This document shows positions 43,045 to 51,306 of a DNA stretch of 64,000 bases, piece after piece (the stretch's first letter is position 1; every line of letters starts with the position of its first letter). The notes beneath the pieces are model-generated. The model did no database searches. It was not told the DNA's origin and saw nothing but the letters and a program-made list of their open reading frames with translations. Location of the stretch: positions 8,246,001-8,310,000 of the forward strand of contig NZ_JANADK010000001.1 in NCBI RefSeq assembly GCF_024199795.1, read 5' to 3'. The DNA is from Bradyrhizobium sp. CCGB01. Its GTDB lineage: Bacteria; Pseudomonadota; Alphaproteobacteria; Rhizobiales; Xanthobacteraceae. Both the position numbers and the translations under genes were made by a program.

Positions 43045-43257
43045 TTAGGAACGTAGAGGCGCCACTGGTATCCTCTTCAGTGCCGCAAGCCGCCAACCTG
43101 CAACGTCCGCAACATACCGGCAATTTTCGCAGGTCAAATCTCCTCTGAGAATATTGCGACCGCGCGCAACATTAGCGGGCGACGCCCTCGTCAAACAGTT
43201 CGGGCAGGACAACGCCAGCCTTCGTACGCGCCAACGCTGTAAAAGGGTGGAAAGCAT
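43045..43257 (-). CDS. Possible small zinc-ribbon protein
   Basis: 70 aa. Two CxxC pairs, 'LSCPNCLTRASPANV' and 'LTCENCRYVADVAG', could bind zinc. The start at 43257 has GGGGGGC upstream. It sits convergent to the small gene at 42734 and stands alone. Small phage Zn-ribbon proteins are common, but the gene is weakly supported. Confidence 0.45.
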   Translation of the reverse strand: MLSTLLQRWRVRRLALSCPNCLTRASPANVARGRNILRGDLTCENCRYVADVAGWRLAALKRIPVAPLRS

Positions 43258-43438
43258 TACAGCCCCCCGCTCTCCCGAGAGACGCTATCAAAGGTAGCAA
43301 TCTCCCTCAAAATAGCGTCGGGCGCCACCCGTAAATCCACGGTCAAACTTTCGGAAACCCGAAATTCTACTTGTCCCGTCGGGCAAAACAGTGGTTCATA
43401 AGGTGCTGGATCTAACCGCATTGAGAGGAACCAGCATC

Positions 43439-43663
43439 ATGGCGGATGAAACCGAGGTGTCTTCCGAGCTGTCTAAAATCGCCAAGCTCAATGGGGATTT
43501 CCGGAGGAACTACGGGCCCCTGCTCGGCGCATTTCTCTACTTACGTTCCATTAGTGCCGCACGTGGCCGCTCTTGGTTTTGGGCCGGCCTGCTGTCGGTC
43601 GCTTGCTCTGCGGCGCTGGCATGGCTCGGGAAGCACGGCCTTTCCTGGTTAACCTCCGGGTGA
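43439..43663 (+). CDS. Small membrane protein overlapping the recombinase 3' end
   Basis: 74 aa from 43439, with GAGAGGA upstream. Hydrophilic start 'MADETEVSSELSKIAKLNGDFRRNYGPLLGAFLYLRS', then a membrane segment 'SWFWAGLLSVACSAALAWLG'. Its last 113 bp overlap, antisense, the 3' end of the large serine recombinase, so both cannot be fully conserved. A holin- or antiholin-like role is only a guess. Confidence 0.5.
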   Translation: MADETEVSSELSKIAKLNGDFRRNYGPLLGAFLYLRSISAARGRSWFWAGLLSVACSAALAWLGKHGLSWLTSG

Positions 43664-45206
43664 TCGCTTGGACAAGAGCATCAGGGGTCTTGAAGCAGGT
43701 GATCGAACGATGCTCGCGTGCTGCCTCTGAGAACCTGATGGTTCGCTTCACTTTGCCATCGGTAGGCAACAATACGTAGTCCAGCACAGTCTTGTTATGT
43801 TCAGACAATCGGATCGCGGCAATCCACCCTGCCGGCACATGCGCATCACATTGAATGGTCCAGTGCGGCGAATGCGTTTCCACTTTCCCCGGCGTCCACC
43901 GTGCTGCTCTAACCGAAACGCAGACTGCGTCGTTCACGCGCAACGAGTCTGTCCAACCTCCCGTGCTCGTGCGGCACCCCGCCTTCCTAACGGCGGCCAC
44001 AATGCGAGACGTAAGCCTTGTCTTTTGGTCCGACCAAAGCGGACGCGATTCCAAAAACTCGTAGTTCCGTTTCGGAGTGTAACCGAGCAAGCGATAGAGG
44101 TTTCGCATGCTTCCGAAGTGGGTTTGACATGTAGCCACACAAGGCAGACCGGGCGTGCGGTCAATTATCCCAATGCTCAAACGCCCCTCTTTGAGCAATG
44201 TCTTGCGCAAGCGGACAAGCATTTCCTCCTCAGTGAGATCAACACGGCGCTCTTCGATGAACTTGGCGGCCCTGGCGAAGACGTCTCTGGCAACTATCGG
44301 TTCAAGACAGCCTTCGGCTCTAATCCACTGTTCAGGGGGGTTGTACGTGCGAGTTTGGCGCAGTTTCCATGATCGTCGATTAAAGATCAGATTCCCGATG
44401 TAGCTTTCGTCCCTGAGAATGGCACCGACCATCACACGCGTCCACGGCGCCCCTGAACGGGTCGGCACCTTCTTCTTGTTCAGCTCCCAAGCCACGACCG
44501 TTTCGCATTTCACCTCAAGGAAGCGGTGAAATATCCACCTGACTGTAGCTACTTCTTGCGGGTCCCCGGGGCGCACCCGGACGTGATCAGTGGCCAGATA
44601 CTTTCGCTGCCCGCTCTTCAGAGTACCTTTCGATTCCTCTTTCTCGTCAACAAGCTCCCGCACCAAACCATAGCCGGGGATACCACAAGGCTTGTAACCC
44701 AGACGAGCAAATCGGCATTGACCGGCGTAGACCTTCACTGAAAGCTCGCGACTGTATTCCGCCGCCATTACTCTTTTGATGTTCTTAACGATGCTGGCGA
44801 GCATGGTGCCGTCATTGTCGAACTGCTCAGCGCAATACGCGACCTTGATGCCCGCCCGCTTGCACATGAATTCATAATGCGCGCTCTCGTCTGCATCTTG
44901 GAAGCGCCCCCATCGACTTACGTCATAAACTAGGAGGTGGCCGAAGTCGGCTTGCCCGTTCTCGACATCCTCCATTAGCTGAAGGAGACCGGGCCTGTTC
45001 TTGATGAGCAATCCACTTTCACCCTCGTCTTTGTAGGTACGGACAAGAGTGAGATTATGAGCGTGCGCATAGGCGGCGATCACGGCAGCCTGATTCTGGA
45101 TAGAATAGTGCTGCATCTCGGTGGACATTCGGACGTACTGAGCGGCCCGAACGCCGAGAAGCGCCTTCGGCAAGTGAGCTTTGTGAACGACGAGCGCATT
45201 ACTCAT
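43551..45206 (-). CDS. Large serine recombinase
   Basis: 551 aa from the ATG at 45206 with GGAGG upstream. Catalytic domain with Ser28 in 'AQYVRMSTEMQHYSIQNQ', 'LLVYDVSRWGRFQDADES', then a recombinase domain ('RVRPGDPQEVATVRWIFHRFLEVKCETVVAWELNKKKVPTRSG'). The typical Cys-rich zinc domain is not obvious; the C-terminus is basic and low complexity. Large serine recombinases integrate elements at specific sites without tRNA. It may mark a second, older element nested inside the island, covering the envelope genes to its right. Confidence 0.85.
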   Translation of the reverse strand: MSNALVVHKAHLPKALLGVRAAQYVRMSTEMQHYSIQNQAAVIAAYAHAHNLTLVRTYKDEGESGLLIKNRPGLLQLMEDVENGQADFGHLLVYDVSRWGRFQDADESAHYEFMCKRAGIKVAYCAEQFDNDGTMLASIVKNIKRVMAAEYSRELSVKVYAGQCRFARLGYKPCGIPGYGLVRELVDEKEESKGTLKSGQRKYLATDHVRVRPGDPQEVATVRWIFHRFLEVKCETVVAWELNKKKVPTRSGAPWTRVMVGAILRDESYIGNLIFNRRSWKLRQTRTYNPPEQWIRAEGCLEPIVARDVFARAAKFIEERRVDLTEEEMLVRLRKTLLKEGRLSIGIIDRTPGLPCVATCQTHFGSMRNLYRLLGYTPKRNYEFLESRPLWSDQKTRLTSRIVAAVRKAGCRTSTGGWTDSLRVNDAVCVSVRAARWTPGKVETHSPHWTIQCDAHVPAGWIAAIRLSEHNKTVLDYVLLPTDGKVKRTIRFSEAAREHRSITCFKTPDALVQAITRRLTRKGRASRAMPAPQSKRPTAGRPKTKSGHVRH

Positions 45207-45241
45207 TCGCCGCCTCCTCACGCAAGACCACAGCGCAGATA

Positions 45242-45631
45242 CTAGTCGACTGCAAAGACCTGGTATGATTGTCCTAGGGTAGTCTGCGTGAACAGGATTT
45301 CCAAAGCGACAATTTCTGGATAGCCCTTGTCTTCATCTCCAACATTGATCAGCTCCACAACGGTCAGACCCTTACCTGTGTCAAAATTTGATGCTGGTGC
45401 GCCCGGAATACGAATGAGGCCCTGCATGCTAGGGCCCTTGGTACGGATGCCAACCTTGATTTGCGGCCTTTTCCGCGGGGGAAGTCCCGAAGATCGAAAA
45501 TCGATCCTCTGCCACTGATATAGGTCGCCCGCGGAGCGGCCCACATGGATGCCCATAGGCTCAATTGCCGCAGTGGCTGGCGTGACGAACGCAAACAGAG
45601 CAACGAGAACGAGCCGCGATGTTCGACGCAT
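45242..45631 (-). CDS. Small secreted hypothetical protein
   Basis: 129 aa. Signal peptide 'MRRTSRLVLVALFAFVTPATAAIEP' from the start at 45631; a longer frame starts at 45676 but has no ribosome-binding site, nor does this one. The mature part 'QGLIRIPGAPASNFDTGKGLTVVELINVGDEDKGYPEIVALEILFTQTTLGQSYQVFAVD' is probably a beta-sandwich. No family recognised. It is followed within 50 bp by the upstream lipoprotein gene on the same strand. Confidence 0.55.
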   Translation of the reverse strand: MRRTSRLVLVALFAFVTPATAAIEPMGIHVGRSAGDLYQWQRIDFRSSGLPPRKRPQIKVGIRTKGPSMQGLIRIPGAPASNFDTGKGLTVVELINVGDEDKGYPEIVALEILFTQTTLGQSYQVFAVD

Positions 45632-45680
45632 AACAATCGATAAGCAGCTTGGCATCGGGCCAATCAGAAGCGCCACCCCT

Positions 45681-46088
45681 CTACTGTTTCATTCCAAGTT
45701 GCTCTGCGCAAATGCTGCCAAGCTGGACCCCAGTAGGAATGGGCCCGTAATAGAGGCTATTGTCCTTATCTTCAGTATCGAGACTTTTGATCGTTCCGCT
45801 CGGCGCTGCAACGACATTGACCTTGCAAGCATAGCCGCGCGAACTTCCGGATGCGCTCGATTGGCCGTCACGAGAGACCGAAAATGAACTCGCACTCGCC
45901 AGTTGCCAGCTATAAGCGGTTTCGCCGCTGTTCATTTTGAAACTACTTGCGGGTGGTCCCCACCGAACGACAAGAGCATCCACATTTTTTCCGACGTAGT
46001 CTTGTCCCAGCTTGGCGCGAACATCTGCGCCCGTTGCGTAACATCCCCCCAGTGCCACACAGAGCACTGCAATTCCCGGCCAACGCAT
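45681..46088 (-). CDS. Small lipoprotein
   Basis: 135 aa. Lipobox in 'MRWPGIAVLCVALGGCYATG' (LGGC), so the mature Cys is lipidated and the protein is anchored to a membrane. The gene begins with AGGAAGAA before the ATG. The sequence 'LGQDYVGKNVDALVVRWGPPASSFKMNSGETAYSWQLASASSFSVSRDGQSS' recalls the SmpA/OmlA-type fold in small envelope proteins. It runs in the same direction as its neighbours and may form an operon with them. Confidence 0.65.
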   Translation of the reverse strand: MRWPGIAVLCVALGGCYATGADVRAKLGQDYVGKNVDALVVRWGPPASSFKMNSGETAYSWQLASASSFSVSRDGQSSASGSSRGYACKVNVVAAPSGTIKSLDTEDKDNSLYYGPIPTGVQLGSICAEQLGMKQ

Positions 46089-46197
46089 TTCTTCCTCCCC
46101 CCAGAGAGATATATCCAAACGCAACTGCCGCGCGAGATCAAGGGGTGGCACTAGTTTCGGAAGCGCGGGCCCAGCGGAGGGTTAACCGGCTGAGGCA

Positions 46198-46482
46198 CTA
46201 GGGATTTGCCGGTGGCTTCTTTGCTTCATGGGAGCGATCCATTAGAGAGCGGATAGTTGCCCCCTTCGCCGCAGCATCTCCAGAGCCCTCAGCGACGCGT
46301 TCAGGCGTGCATTTCGTTGAGGGCGGGTTTCCACACTGACGCGCAAGGGCCTCCCAGCCCACACACTTTCCGGATTGGTTTCGGTATCCTGGGCCACCGT
46401 TGTCTCCGCAGGCTGCGAGCGACGACTGCGCAAACATGCTGCCCACGGCAAGGCACACCCCAATAATCGCAATCCAACGCAT
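46198..46482 (-). CDS. Small secreted protein
   Basis: 94 aa. Signal peptide 'MRWIAIIGVCLAVGSMFAQSSLAACGDNGG' and a mature part with four Cys ('ACGDNGGPGYRNQSGKCVGWEALARQCGNPPSTKC') likely forming two disulphides. GGAGGATT lies before the ATG. Function unknown. Confidence 0.65.
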   Translation of the reverse strand: MRWIAIIGVCLAVGSMFAQSSLAACGDNGGPGYRNQSGKCVGWEALARQCGNPPSTKCTPERVAEGSGDAAAKGATIRSLMDRSHEAKKPPANP

Positions 46483-46633
46483 TAGAATCCTCCCCCTAGG
46501 AGGCAGCCAATCTCAACTAGGGGGAGAGATCAATGCGACATTCGCCGAACTCCGTGGGAGGAACTTACGCGGGACACCGAAGGGTATCTAGGCTTTCCCT
46601 CCGGTGCAGCCTTCTGAGTTCGGCCACATGCGG

Positions 46634-47638
46634 TCATCTGAGCGGATTGAATGCGTAAGCAAATCCTATGCGCGCGGACTGCATAGACTGATCATATTGC
46701 GTCGCCCGTGCATAAGTCTGCGTGGCAGTACCAGAAACCCAATTGAACCGATCTTGAGTCCTGGCGGCGTCGAAACTTGTGTACCGATATTCAGCCCTAA
46801 CGCGCCAATTCGCGTCCAACCTACGCTCAATCCCAACGCCCCCAGTCGGTCCACTCGCCCAAAACGTCTCGTTGGGTTGGTAGAAAGGATTATCAGTGAG
46901 GTTTCGCGCTTCGAACTGCGCAAAGGTCCATCCGCCGAGTCCGTAGAGCAGCGTGTTCTCATCGAGAAGAACACCGGCTCTCAGCAAGGCAGACGCCATC
47001 CAATGTGCGGTTACCTGCGGTCGGTAATCGCCTGTTGCCGTAGCGCCGGTCGGCCCTGCGGAATTGAAGTAAGTTAAGCTCCGCGTCCCAGATGAACTAA
47101 AGTTCAAGTCGGCGACAGTCGCTTCAAGCTGTCCGCCAATGACGAGCCGTGACACTTGCACGTCACCTCCAGCAAACAAGTCGATAAAGCCACCACCATT
47201 TTTCGCTGTCCCGGACAGATCCAACGAGTTGAATCCAAACAAATCGAAGGGCGGTACGCTGGCTGTGTTCCCCTGCGTAGTTCGTTCGTCCGATCTAGTG
47301 CTGGCCTTGGTTGCAGCTCCGCCAACGGAGCCTCCCCAGAATGCCCCTGTCCAGCTGGTCTGCGCGGCTGGCGTAGCCGCTGACACGACTCCCTTCACCG
47401 GGAACGCAGCATTCGCCTGACGAACATCTGTCACTGGCTCGGCGCGGAGTTGACTGTGGGCTTGATCCAATTGGCGCTTATATTCTTGGTTCTTACGCTC
47501 CAACGAAGCTACCCGCGATTCGAGAGCTGCCAGCTTTTCAAGTACAGCACTCGATTCGAGTGATTCCGCGTGCGCGTTGCAGGCTAGGACCGAAAATGCC
47601 CCAACAATCGCAACGGTAACTCTCCGAGTATTTTTCAT
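46634..47638 (-). CDS. Outer-membrane beta-barrel protein
   Basis: 334 aa from 47638. Signal peptide 'MKNTRRVTVAIVGAFSVLACNAHA', a short coiled-coil region 'LESSAVLEKLAALESRVASLERKNQEYKRQLDQAHSQL', then repeated amphipathic strands ending 'ARIGFAYAFNPLR' with an aromatic end, as in rhizobial Omp25/Omp31-like barrels. The N-terminal coiled coil is less usual for that family. In the island it may change the surface of the host, for example phage receptor masking, but this is inference. Confidence 0.75.
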   Translation of the reverse strand: MKNTRRVTVAIVGAFSVLACNAHAESLESSAVLEKLAALESRVASLERKNQEYKRQLDQAHSQLRAEPVTDVRQANAAFPVKGVVSAATPAAQTSWTGAFWGGSVGGAATKASTRSDERTTQGNTASVPPFDLFGFNSLDLSGTAKNGGGFIDLFAGGDVQVSRLVIGGQLEATVADLNFSSSGTRSLTYFNSAGPTGATATGDYRPQVTAHWMASALLRAGVLLDENTLLYGLGGWTFAQFEARNLTDNPFYQPNETFWASGPTGGVGIERRLDANWRVRAEYRYTSFDAARTQDRFNWVSGTATQTYARATQYDQSMQSARIGFAYAFNPLR

Positions 47639-47756
47639 TGCAGCCCCCAGTTGTGTCTGCTCCATTTCTAACTAAGACAGCAATGGAAGCACAAGCCGCG
47701 TCGGCACCAGCCTAAGGTCTCATGAACAGCGGAGTTCTCGGAACTCGCGGCCCAAA

Positions 47757-47805
47757 GGCCGTCCCAAAGGTCTCTGTTAGAAGACCCTCAGAGACGGCTT
47801 TTTCC
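47757..47805 (+). terminator. Possible terminator with nested stems
   Basis: GCCGTC near 47759 pairs with GACGGC near 47795 around an inner GGTCT/AGACC stem, and TTTTT follows. Orientation would end plus-strand transcription, for which no gene is visible here, so the role is uncertain. Confidence 0.35.
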
Positions 47806-47817
47806 TAAGTCCAGCTC

Positions 47818-48084
47818 TTAGGCGCAGATCGCACGCGCAATGCGGGGGTCCAACACGTCGGCGACCATATCGACCCCGAGCCGAGGAGCAACGCGCCCAG
47901 CGAAGGTCTCCAGAGCCTCCCCTGCGGCCCTTATGCGGGCACAGAGCCTCCACGCGACGGCGGGCACCCATGGCAGAGTCTCAAGTCGCGCGTACCATCG
48001 CGACCCTGCTTGTTCCAGGGCCCATCCGGCAGTGAGAGCCTTCGTGACTAAGGCAGTGGCGGTCTTCGCGGTGATGCTAGGCAT
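47818..48084 (-). CDS. Small hypothetical island protein
   Basis: 88 aa from 48084. 'MPSITAKTATALVTKALTAGWALEQAGSRWYARLETLPWVPAVAWRLCARIRAAGEALETFAGRVAPRLGVDMVADVLDPRIARAICA' is amphipathic helical. It is next to the integrase and has a 15-bp palindrome upstream, the place where excisionases or repressors usually sit, but it has no HTH that I can see. Confidence 0.5.
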   Translation of the reverse strand: MPSITAKTATALVTKALTAGWALEQAGSRWYARLETLPWVPAVAWRLCARIRAAGEALETFAGRVAPRLGVDMVADVLDPRIARAICA

Positions 48085-48145
48085 AGTGCGGGATCTTTCA
48101 TGTGATGCCGGCATTGCCCAATGCCCTGCCGGTCGTGCTCGCCAC

Positions 48146-48160
48146 GTGTACGCCGTACAC
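48146..48160. promoter_or_regulatory. 15-bp perfect palindrome by the integrase
   Basis: GTGTACG-C-CGTACAC, 62 bp upstream of the small gene at 48084 and 42 bp past the integrase stop. It is a good candidate operator for island regulation; no cognate regulator is assigned. Confidence 0.5.
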
Positions 48161-48201
48161 TCCCGCGAGAGACACGTGACGGTCCCTCTGGGCAAACACC
48201 A

Positions 48202-49827
48202 TCAATCGAGCTTGTATCGAGGAAACTTCTTCAGTGCCTCGGCCATAGCAGCCGGCTTCGGCGCGCCGTACTTGCGGCCCTCAGTGGCCTGCGTGTGTCC
48301 CGTTATGGCGTCGTTCATCTTCTCGGGCATCCCAATCTCATCAGCACGACGCTTAAAGGTATGCCGCCACGCATGATTAGGGCTGAGTTCGGGGTCATTG
48401 ACGCCTAAGCCTCGCACCCACTCTCCGAGGTGCGCTCGGGCAGTGTCCGCGCGGGACCGCGACGGCTTGAGGGGATCTGCACTCACTCGCTGTGGCGTCT
48501 TGTCATTGTAGAACAGCGCGCCCTTCCCTACCTGCTTCACCATTTCGATGAAGCCTTGGGCCAGCAGGTGCTCGTGAATGGGCAGGGTGCGAGGCTTTGC
48601 CGTCTTGATTGTGCCGGCGTCAGGCGTGAGTTTCATCACGAACAAACCCTTGCGGTCCTCTACGTCGATGCCCCGCAGCTGCGTGATCTCTCCAGGCCGC
48701 GCTCCTGAGTAGGCACACAGCCACGGCACCCAACGGCGCGTCCGTTCTGTAGGTGTTGTGGACTTCTGAACAGCTAGGCTCGCTTTGAGGATGGTGCTTG
48801 CTTCCGCATCGGTGAAGCTGCGGCCCTCCTCGCGGGTTTGCACCTTTCGTGGCACATCCACCCGGACTTCCTTGAAGGGGTTCATCGAAACGCGCTTGTG
48901 CTCGCGAGCCCATCCGAACACTCGCCGAGAGGATGACAACCAAACCTCGCGCACGGTGATCGGCTGACGCTCCTGGGTGATCAGGCCATGCACCCACTTA
49001 CGCGCGGCGTCCTCCGTGATCCCATTTGCCCCGACCTCTGCAAACGCCCGCTGCATCTCAAGGAACACGGCACGCCATCGGGTCACCGTCTTAGGCGCAG
49101 GCTTCGTTGCGATAACAAAGGCCTCGAAAAGCTCCCAGCAGCTCACGCTCGGCGCGCGTGGGGCCCCGTCTGTGAAAGGCGGGAAGCTGTCGGGCCGTTC
49201 GTCTGGGGAGTAGTCGCCCTGGGCTCGCTTCTCTAGTAGCTGGATCGCGGGCAAGAGATTGTCGCTGACAGCATCCGCGAACAGGGCATACGCGGTCGAG
49301 TTCAGTGCCTTCCCCTCGCTGGCGAGAAAGGTGGCGACGCGTGCTAACTCGGCGATCTGCGGCCTTACGGCGTCCCGCACCTCTGGGTCGTTCTGCCAGT
49401 CTGCGTGCGGGTCCGACCTCGAATCCTCCTCATAGCTTTCTGGCGCCTCTGGGCGAATGACGTTCCAGACGAGGTGGTCACCGAAGTCCCGCCAATACTT
49501 AGGCTGCCCCGGGTCCGCCTCATGCTGCTTTACGAACCAGTTGTACCAGCGGCCCGCGAGAGCGATTGCGTTGAGCTTGGTGAGCGGCTGGCCCTTGCCG
49601 TGCCTTTGGGCTCGCAGGGTGGCAATCCGCGTCTCGACCTCAGCCTCCCACTCACCGAGGCGAGCCTTAGCTTCGTGCTTGGGGGTGCCGGCCGGAAGCT
49701 TGAGATGCGCCTCGCGCTTGGTGCCATAGAGCCGCTGGTACTCTTCGCGAACGTCTGCAGGCACGCCCTTCCGAGCAAACCACCGACCATCTGCGGACCG
49801 ATTTAACGCAACCATTCGCAACGCCAT
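48202..49827 (-). CDS. int: Tyrosine integrase of the island
   Basis: 541 aa, longer than most phage integrases. The C-terminal catalytic domain shows Arg in 'YSGARPGEITQLRG', His-x-x-Arg in 'NHAWRHTFKRRADE', His511 in 'AITGHTQA' and nucleophile Tyr520 in 'EGRKYGAPKP'. The N-terminal ~250 aa hold the arm- and core-binding domains ('VSCWELFEAFVIATKPAPKTVTRWRAVFLEMQRAF'). It lies 83 bp from the tRNA-His, as expected for a tRNA-targeting integrase, and would carry out excision and integration between the 17-bp repeats. Confidence 0.93.
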   Translation of the reverse strand: MALRMVALNRSADGRWFARKGVPADVREEYQRLYGTKREAHLKLPAGTPKHEAKARLGEWEAEVETRIATLRAQRHGKGQPLTKLNAIALAGRWYNWFVKQHEADPGQPKYWRDFGDHLVWNVIRPEAPESYEEDSRSDPHADWQNDPEVRDAVRPQIAELARVATFLASEGKALNSTAYALFADAVSDNLLPAIQLLEKRAQGDYSPDERPDSFPPFTDGAPRAPSVSCWELFEAFVIATKPAPKTVTRWRAVFLEMQRAFAEVGANGITEDAARKWVHGLITQERQPITVREVWLSSSRRVFGWAREHKRVSMNPFKEVRVDVPRKVQTREEGRSFTDAEASTILKASLAVQKSTTPTERTRRWVPWLCAYSGARPGEITQLRGIDVEDRKGLFVMKLTPDAGTIKTAKPRTLPIHEHLLAQGFIEMVKQVGKGALFYNDKTPQRVSADPLKPSRSRADTARAHLGEWVRGLGVNDPELSPNHAWRHTFKRRADEIGMPEKMNDAITGHTQATEGRKYGAPKPAAMAEALKKFPRYKLD

Positions 49828-49910
49828 TTGTGCAGCCTTTTGTATTTTGGCAGCGCAAATTCGTTCGGTCTATCAAGAAGATGCTGAGATGATTGCGTTT
49901 TCCGCAACCA

Positions 49911-49987
49911 TGGTACAGTTGGGTGGGCTCGAACCACCGACCTCCTGTTCCACAGACAGGCGCTCTAACCAACTGAGCTACAACTGC
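49911..49987 (-). tRNA. tRNA-His (GTG), with encoded CCA
   Basis: Acceptor GCAGTTG pairs with CAACTGT; D arm AGCTCAGTTGGTTAGAGC, anticodon arm CCTGT-CTGTGGA-ACAGG with GTG (His), T arm GGTGG-TTCGAGC-CCACC. A73 and no G-1 extra base is the form expected of alphaproteobacterial tRNA-His. Its 3' end (49911-49927) is island attR; integration keeps the gene intact. Confidence 0.95.
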
Positions 49988-50131
49988 ATCCTTGCGAGCC
50001 GCCCTCAAGGGCTGCCTGAAAAGGCCGTCGACCTAAGGGGGCTGGACGGGGCGGAAACTAGGTGCAACGGCCCGGTTTGGCAAGGCCGTAACCGACCTAA
50101 AATCCGGCGGAAATCACCTTATTCCAGAACA

Positions 50132-50157
50132 AAACCCGGGCCTCGCGGCCCGGGTTT
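50132..50157 (-). terminator. Terminator of the phasin gene
   Basis: AAACCCGGGCC-TCGC-GGCCCGGGTTT is a perfect 11-bp stem. On the minus strand the stem is followed by TTTTGTTC. It lies 24 bp past the phasin stop. Confidence 0.85.
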
Positions 50158-50180
50158 CTTATTTTAACCAAGCGCCTGGA

Positions 50181-50615
50181 TCAGGCGGCGGGCGGGTAGA
50201 GCTTCGAGGCGCTGGCCTTGATCGGCTCGGCGGTCTCGGCAGCGACGCGCTGGCCGATCTCGAACAGCTCCCTGGCCTGGGACTGGAAGGTCTCGATCTG
50301 CTTGCGGGAATGGTTGGACCACAGCGAAAACGCCTCCGACGGCGACTTCACGCCGAACAACTCCTGGGCGAAGTCGAGGTGGGCACTGCTGTTGGCCTTC
50401 ATGAACTCCACCAGCTTGGCGGTGTACTCGCTCGCGCCCTTGTTGGCCGAGGTGAACACGGCTTCAACGGTGCCGTTGTGGCTCTCGGCAGCGTCCTTGA
50501 ACTTGGCGTAGCTCTCGCGGGCCTGCGACACGCCCTTCTCGGCGAACGCACGCATCTGCTCGGGAACCTCGAACGGGATGATCGAGGCAGAAAACGGATC
50601 AGTCGCAGCTGTCAT
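50181..50615 (-). CDS. Phasin
   Basis: 144 aa. 'SIIPFEVPEQMRAFAEKGVSQARESYAKFKDAAESHNGTVEAVFTSANKGASEYTAKLVEFMKANSSAHLDFAQELFGVKSPSEAFSLWSNHSRKQIETFQSQARELFEIGQRVAAE' is the phasin_2 helix, which coats polyhydroxybutyrate granules. Bradyrhizobia carry several such genes. It is a single gene with its own terminator. Confidence 0.9.
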   Translation of the reverse strand: MTAATDPFSASIIPFEVPEQMRAFAEKGVSQARESYAKFKDAAESHNGTVEAVFTSANKGASEYTAKLVEFMKANSSAHLDFAQELFGVKSPSEAFSLWSNHSRKQIETFQSQARELFEIGQRVAAETAEPIKASASKLYPPAA

Positions 50616-51306
50616 GGTTGGTCCCTCACGCTAATGAAAAATGGAGTGAGCCTTCTGGCGCTGCCCGCCGGCCCCGACCTAGGCCTCAAATTCAGCGGGA
50701 ACGAAGACTGGAAACGCGAAACAAACGAATGGCTCGTCCAGCGCCCAAGAGTATCGCTGCCTAACATGTCAACATTGTGCACCGCAATGTGATCCCGGCA
50801 GCGGCGAGAAAATTTAATCCCGGTGAGGATGAGGTTCCTCAGCGAGGGGACCGGTGGTTGAGGTATGCCGGTGCGGAAAACGTGGTGAAGGCGGCGCTCG
50901 CTGGCGTCTTACCCTCCCCTGGAGGGGGAGGGTCGATCGCGCGAAGCGCGAGCGGGGTGGGGTGATCCCTCCACCCGGGCGGCGCATCCGGGGAGAGACT
51001 GTCACCCCACCCCGTCTCGCATCTCGCTGCGCTCGATGCGAGCCGACCCTCCCCCTCCAGGGGAGGGTGCAGATCGCGTCGCCTCGGCAAGCCGGTTTGA
51101 CAAGCCCCGCCAGCGAATCCTGCGGATGCAATCGATGTGCGGCTTGCGGGTTCGGCCGGATTAAGGTTATCGCGGCTTAGGGCCGGCTGCCGGGACCGGG
51201 GCCGTGGACCTGCCCGCGCCCGCGCGCGATACTAACCCTTTCTTAAGGCTGTCATTCCGGCGGCCTTGCACAATGATGCTGACAAGCGAGACTTGAAGCC
51301 GGTCGG
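50616..51306. other. Gene-free gap with palindromic repeat
   Basis: 691 bp between phasin and the PAS kinase. A palindromic repeat occupies 50911-51068; I see no ORF in the rest and no clear promoter, although the kinase promoter must lie near 51100-51300. Confidence 0.65.
50911..51068. repeat. Palindromic repeat (ACCCTCCCC family)
   Basis: ACCCTCCCC-TGGA-GGGGGAGGGT hairpin at 50911-50933 and its mirror ACCCTCCCCCTCC...GGGAGGGT at 51045-51068, with CGCGAAGCGCG and CACCCCACCCCG segments between. It is distinct in sequence from the CCCCTTCTCCCC family, but has the same two-ended hairpin plan. Confidence 0.8.

Larger units (their letters stand above)
33114..49927. mobile_element. 16.8-kb integrated island in tRNA-His
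   Basis: Bounded by a 17-bp direct repeat of the tRNA-His 3' end. The tyrosine integrase is at the tRNA end (48202-49827). Cargo includes a TIR/AAA operon, a serine recombinase, membrane proteins, a tail-collar protein, an SF2 helicase, a large serine recombinase and envelope genes. Stretches such as 33.2-35.6 kb look more AT-rich than the flanks. No capsid, portal, terminase or lysis cassette was found, so it is not a complete prophage. Confidence 0.8.

Noticed and set aside
33114..49927. Calling the island a complete prophage
   Set aside because: Only a tail-collar protein and general recombination/helicase genes are phage-like; capsid, portal, terminase and lysin are absent.
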